A stretch of 6,752 nucleotides of DNA from Sphingomonas sp. (GTDB lineage: Bacteria > Pseudomonadota > Alphaproteobacteria > Sphingomonadales > Sphingomonadaceae), in the NCBI GenBank assembly GCA_030146605.1, contig JASLBO010000074.1, forward strand, positions 1 to 6,752, in the 5' to 3' direction. The notes under the pieces were generated by a model. The model saw nothing but the letters and a program-made list of their open reading frames with translations, searched no databases and had not been told where the DNA came from. This document shows, piece by piece, positions 5,626 through 6,752 of the stretch. The position numbers were made by a program, and so were the translations under genes. Numbering within the stretch: position 1 is the stretch's first letter; every line of letters starts with the position of its first letter.

Positions 5626-6582
5626 ATGCGCGCGGCAGTGCTGGACGGACCCGGCGTAATCCGGATCGAAGAAGTGGCGCCGCCCGTGCCGGGTCCCGGC
5701 GAGGTGCGTGTCCGGCTGGAGGGCTGCGGCGTCTGCGCGTCGAACGTCGAGCCGTGGGAGGGGCAGCCATGGTCGGTTTTCCCGGGTGCGCCGGGCGGGC
5801 TCGGCCATGAGGGCTGGGGCGTGATCGATGCGGCGGGCGAGGGGGTACGCGACCTCGCGATCGGCGACCGCGTGGCGGCGCTGAGCGAACGCAGCTTCGC
5901 CGAATTTGATCTGGCGGCCGCGGATCGGGTGGTGAAACTGCCGGCTGATCTCGCCGGCAAGCCCTTTCCGGGCGAGCCGCTCGGCTGTGCGTTCAACATC
6001 TTCCGGCGCAGCGACATTCGCGCGGGCCAGACCGTGGCGATCATCGGTATCGGCTTTCTGGGCGCGGTGCTGACCAGGCTGGCCAGCGACGCCGGCGCGC
6101 GGGTTATCGCGATCTCGCGGCGGCAGGAATCGCTCGATCTGGCGCGGAGCTATGGCGCTGCCGAGACGATCCCGATGGATGATCATTGGGCAATCATCGA
6201 GCAGGTCAAGGCGCTCACCGGCGATGCGCTGTGCGAGCGCGTGATCGAGGCGGTGGGCAAGCAATGGCCGCTCGATCTGGCGGGGGAACTGATCGGCTTC
6301 GGCGGGCGGCTGGTGGTCGCCGGCTATCACCAGGACGGGCCGCGACAGGTCAATATGCAGAACTGGAACTGGAAGGGGATCGACGTGATCAACGCGCATG
6401 AACGCGATCCCGCGGTGCAGATGCAGGGGCTGCGCGAGGCAGTCGAAGCGGTGGCGAGCGGGCGGCTCGATCCCGCTCCGCTTTATACGCACCGCTATCG
6501 ACTCGATCAGCTCGGTGAGGCGCTTGGCGCGACGCGCGACAAGCCGCGGAACTTCGTCAAGGCGCTGGTGATGTTCCAATGA
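5626..6582 (+). CDS. MDR-family (zinc-binding alcohol-type) dehydrogenase
   Basis: A 318-residue cytosolic medium-chain dehydrogenase/reductase. The N-terminal GroES-like domain has GCGVCASN (33-40), with Cys37 at the catalytic-zinc position, and GHEGWG (60-65), with His61-Glu62 as the next ligands. GEPLGCAFN (116-124) opens the nucleotide domain, whose Rossmann motif is GIGFLG (141-146). The second beta strand ends in ISRR (163-166), and these arginines suggest but do not prove NADP(H) preference. The usual Asp after the catalytic Cys is Asn40, and the four-cysteine structural-zinc lobe is absent. That explains a length below the usual 340-350 residues and puts it among the single-zinc or quinone-reductase-like members. 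ATG 5626 is chosen over 5623 by ribosome-site spacing. The substrate is unknown; oxidation of a polyol, inositol or sugar would fit the neighbourhood but is inference. Confidence 0.88.
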   Translation: MRAAVLDGPGVIRIEEVAPPVPGPGEVRVRLEGCGVCASNVEPWEGQPWSVFPGAPGGLGHEGWGVIDAAGEGVRDLAIGDRVAALSERSFAEFDLAAADRVVKLPADLAGKPFPGEPLGCAFNIFRRSDIRAGQTVAIIGIGFLGAVLTRLASDAGARVIAISRRQESLDLARSYGAAETIPMDDHWAIIEQVKALTGDALCERVIEAVGKQWPLDLAGELIGFGGRLVVAGYHQDGPRQVNMQNWNWKGIDVINAHERDPAVQMQGLREAVEAVASGRLDPAPLYTHRYRLDQLGEALGATRDKPRNFVKALVMFQ

Positions 6583-6625
6583 GGCCGCGGATCGAGGAGG
6601 AAGGCCGCGGTGCGCCCACCGACAG

Positions 6626-6647
6626 CCCCTCCCCTTCAGGGGAGGGG
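6626..6647 (+). terminator. GC-rich palindromic repeat, possible terminator
   Basis: CCCCTCCCC (6626-6634) and GGGGAGGGG (6639-6647) form a perfect 9-bp stem around a TTCA loop, 43 nt after the dehydrogenase stop. There is no T tract; the sequence continues TCGGGGTGGGG. Palindromes of this kind recur between genes in sphingomonad and related genomes, to my recollection. It may act as a transcript end or stabilising hairpin, or simply be a dispersed repeat. Confidence 0.5.
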
Positions 6648-6689
6648 TCGGGGTGGGGCCTGGCCGCGGGCGATGGTCTCGGTGAGACA

Positions 6690-6752
6690 TGGCCCCCCCC
6701 CCAAACCACCCCCCAACGGGGGGGGCGGGGGGAGAGGTCGCGGGGGGGGGTT
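6690..6752. other. C/G homopolymer tract, likely low-quality contig end
   Basis: This stretch contains C10 (6693-6702), C6 (6709-6714), G8 (6718-6725), G6 (6727-6732) and G9 (6742-6750), with few other bases. CCCCCC-AAC-GGGGGG can fold as a second hairpin. Such runs occur nowhere else in the window and no gene is visible. It resembles a miscalled second copy of the palindromic repeat. Confidence 0.5.

Noticed and set aside
4118..5626. Open frame of about 500 codons on the plus strand across the synthase and DUF1003 genes
   Set aside because: Its translation is Arg/Gly-rich and then reads antisense to DUF1003. It crosses two well-supported genes and has no domain of its own.
5572..6690. Open frame of about 370 codons on the minus strand, antisense to the dehydrogenase
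   Set aside because: The Arg/His/Pro-rich composition is that of a frame shadow, no family is recognisable, and the plus strand encodes an intact MDR enzyme.
1..6752. CRISPR arrays, tRNA or rRNA genes, insertion sequences, phage or toxin-antitoxin genes
   Set aside because: I found no regularly spaced repeats, cloverleaf-like segments, transposase motifs or terminal inverted repeats. The window is almost fully occupied by metabolic genes of even composition.

Overview
This is a GC-rich window with gene families, a stress-promoter motif and a palindromic repeat that together suggest an alphaproteobacterium, most likely Sphingomonadaceae. That assignment is inference: no rRNA or other taxonomic marker is present. 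The last 60 bases collapse into C and G homopolymers and look like a poor-quality contig end.

Layout, left to right. The last codons of an unidentified plus-strand gene (to base 35) are followed by a histidine-phosphatase gene (45-674, +). A minus-strand pair reads towards it: a GT9-like glycosyltransferase (1059-1949) and, 4 nt further on, a DUF6165-type protein (617-1054), whose 3' end overlaps the phosphatase gene by 58 bp. An intergenic stretch of about 170 bp (1950-2119) separates this pair from the plus-strand core. It carries an exact GGAAC-N16-CGTT motif, the consensus for the alphaproteobacterial general-stress sigma factor EcfG.

The core is a tightly coupled three-gene operon: a SAM methyltransferase (2120-2938), a GH39/beta-xylosidase-like protein (2935-3945) and inositol-3-phosphate synthase (3945-5054). 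Its genes overlap by 4 and 1 nt, and the first two appear to start with TTG. A DUF1003 membrane protein (5051-5575, -) converges on it with interlocked stop codons. An MDR-type dehydrogenase (5626-6582, +) diverges from the DUF1003 gene and is followed by a GC-rich hairpin repeat.

The two strongest observations concern the core operon. First, the beta-xylosidase-like protein appears to be a circularly permuted (beta/alpha)8 barrel: the NEP acid/base motif lies at residues 9-11, the nucleophile-type Glu at 112, and the segments resembling strands beta1-beta3 come after beta8 at residues 198-293. Second, the operon appears to be under general stress control. Together with the nearby phosphatase, glycosyltransferase and dehydrogenase, this suggests an uncharacterised route to a methylated and/or glycosylated inositol compound made under stress. 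The product itself cannot be read from the sequence.
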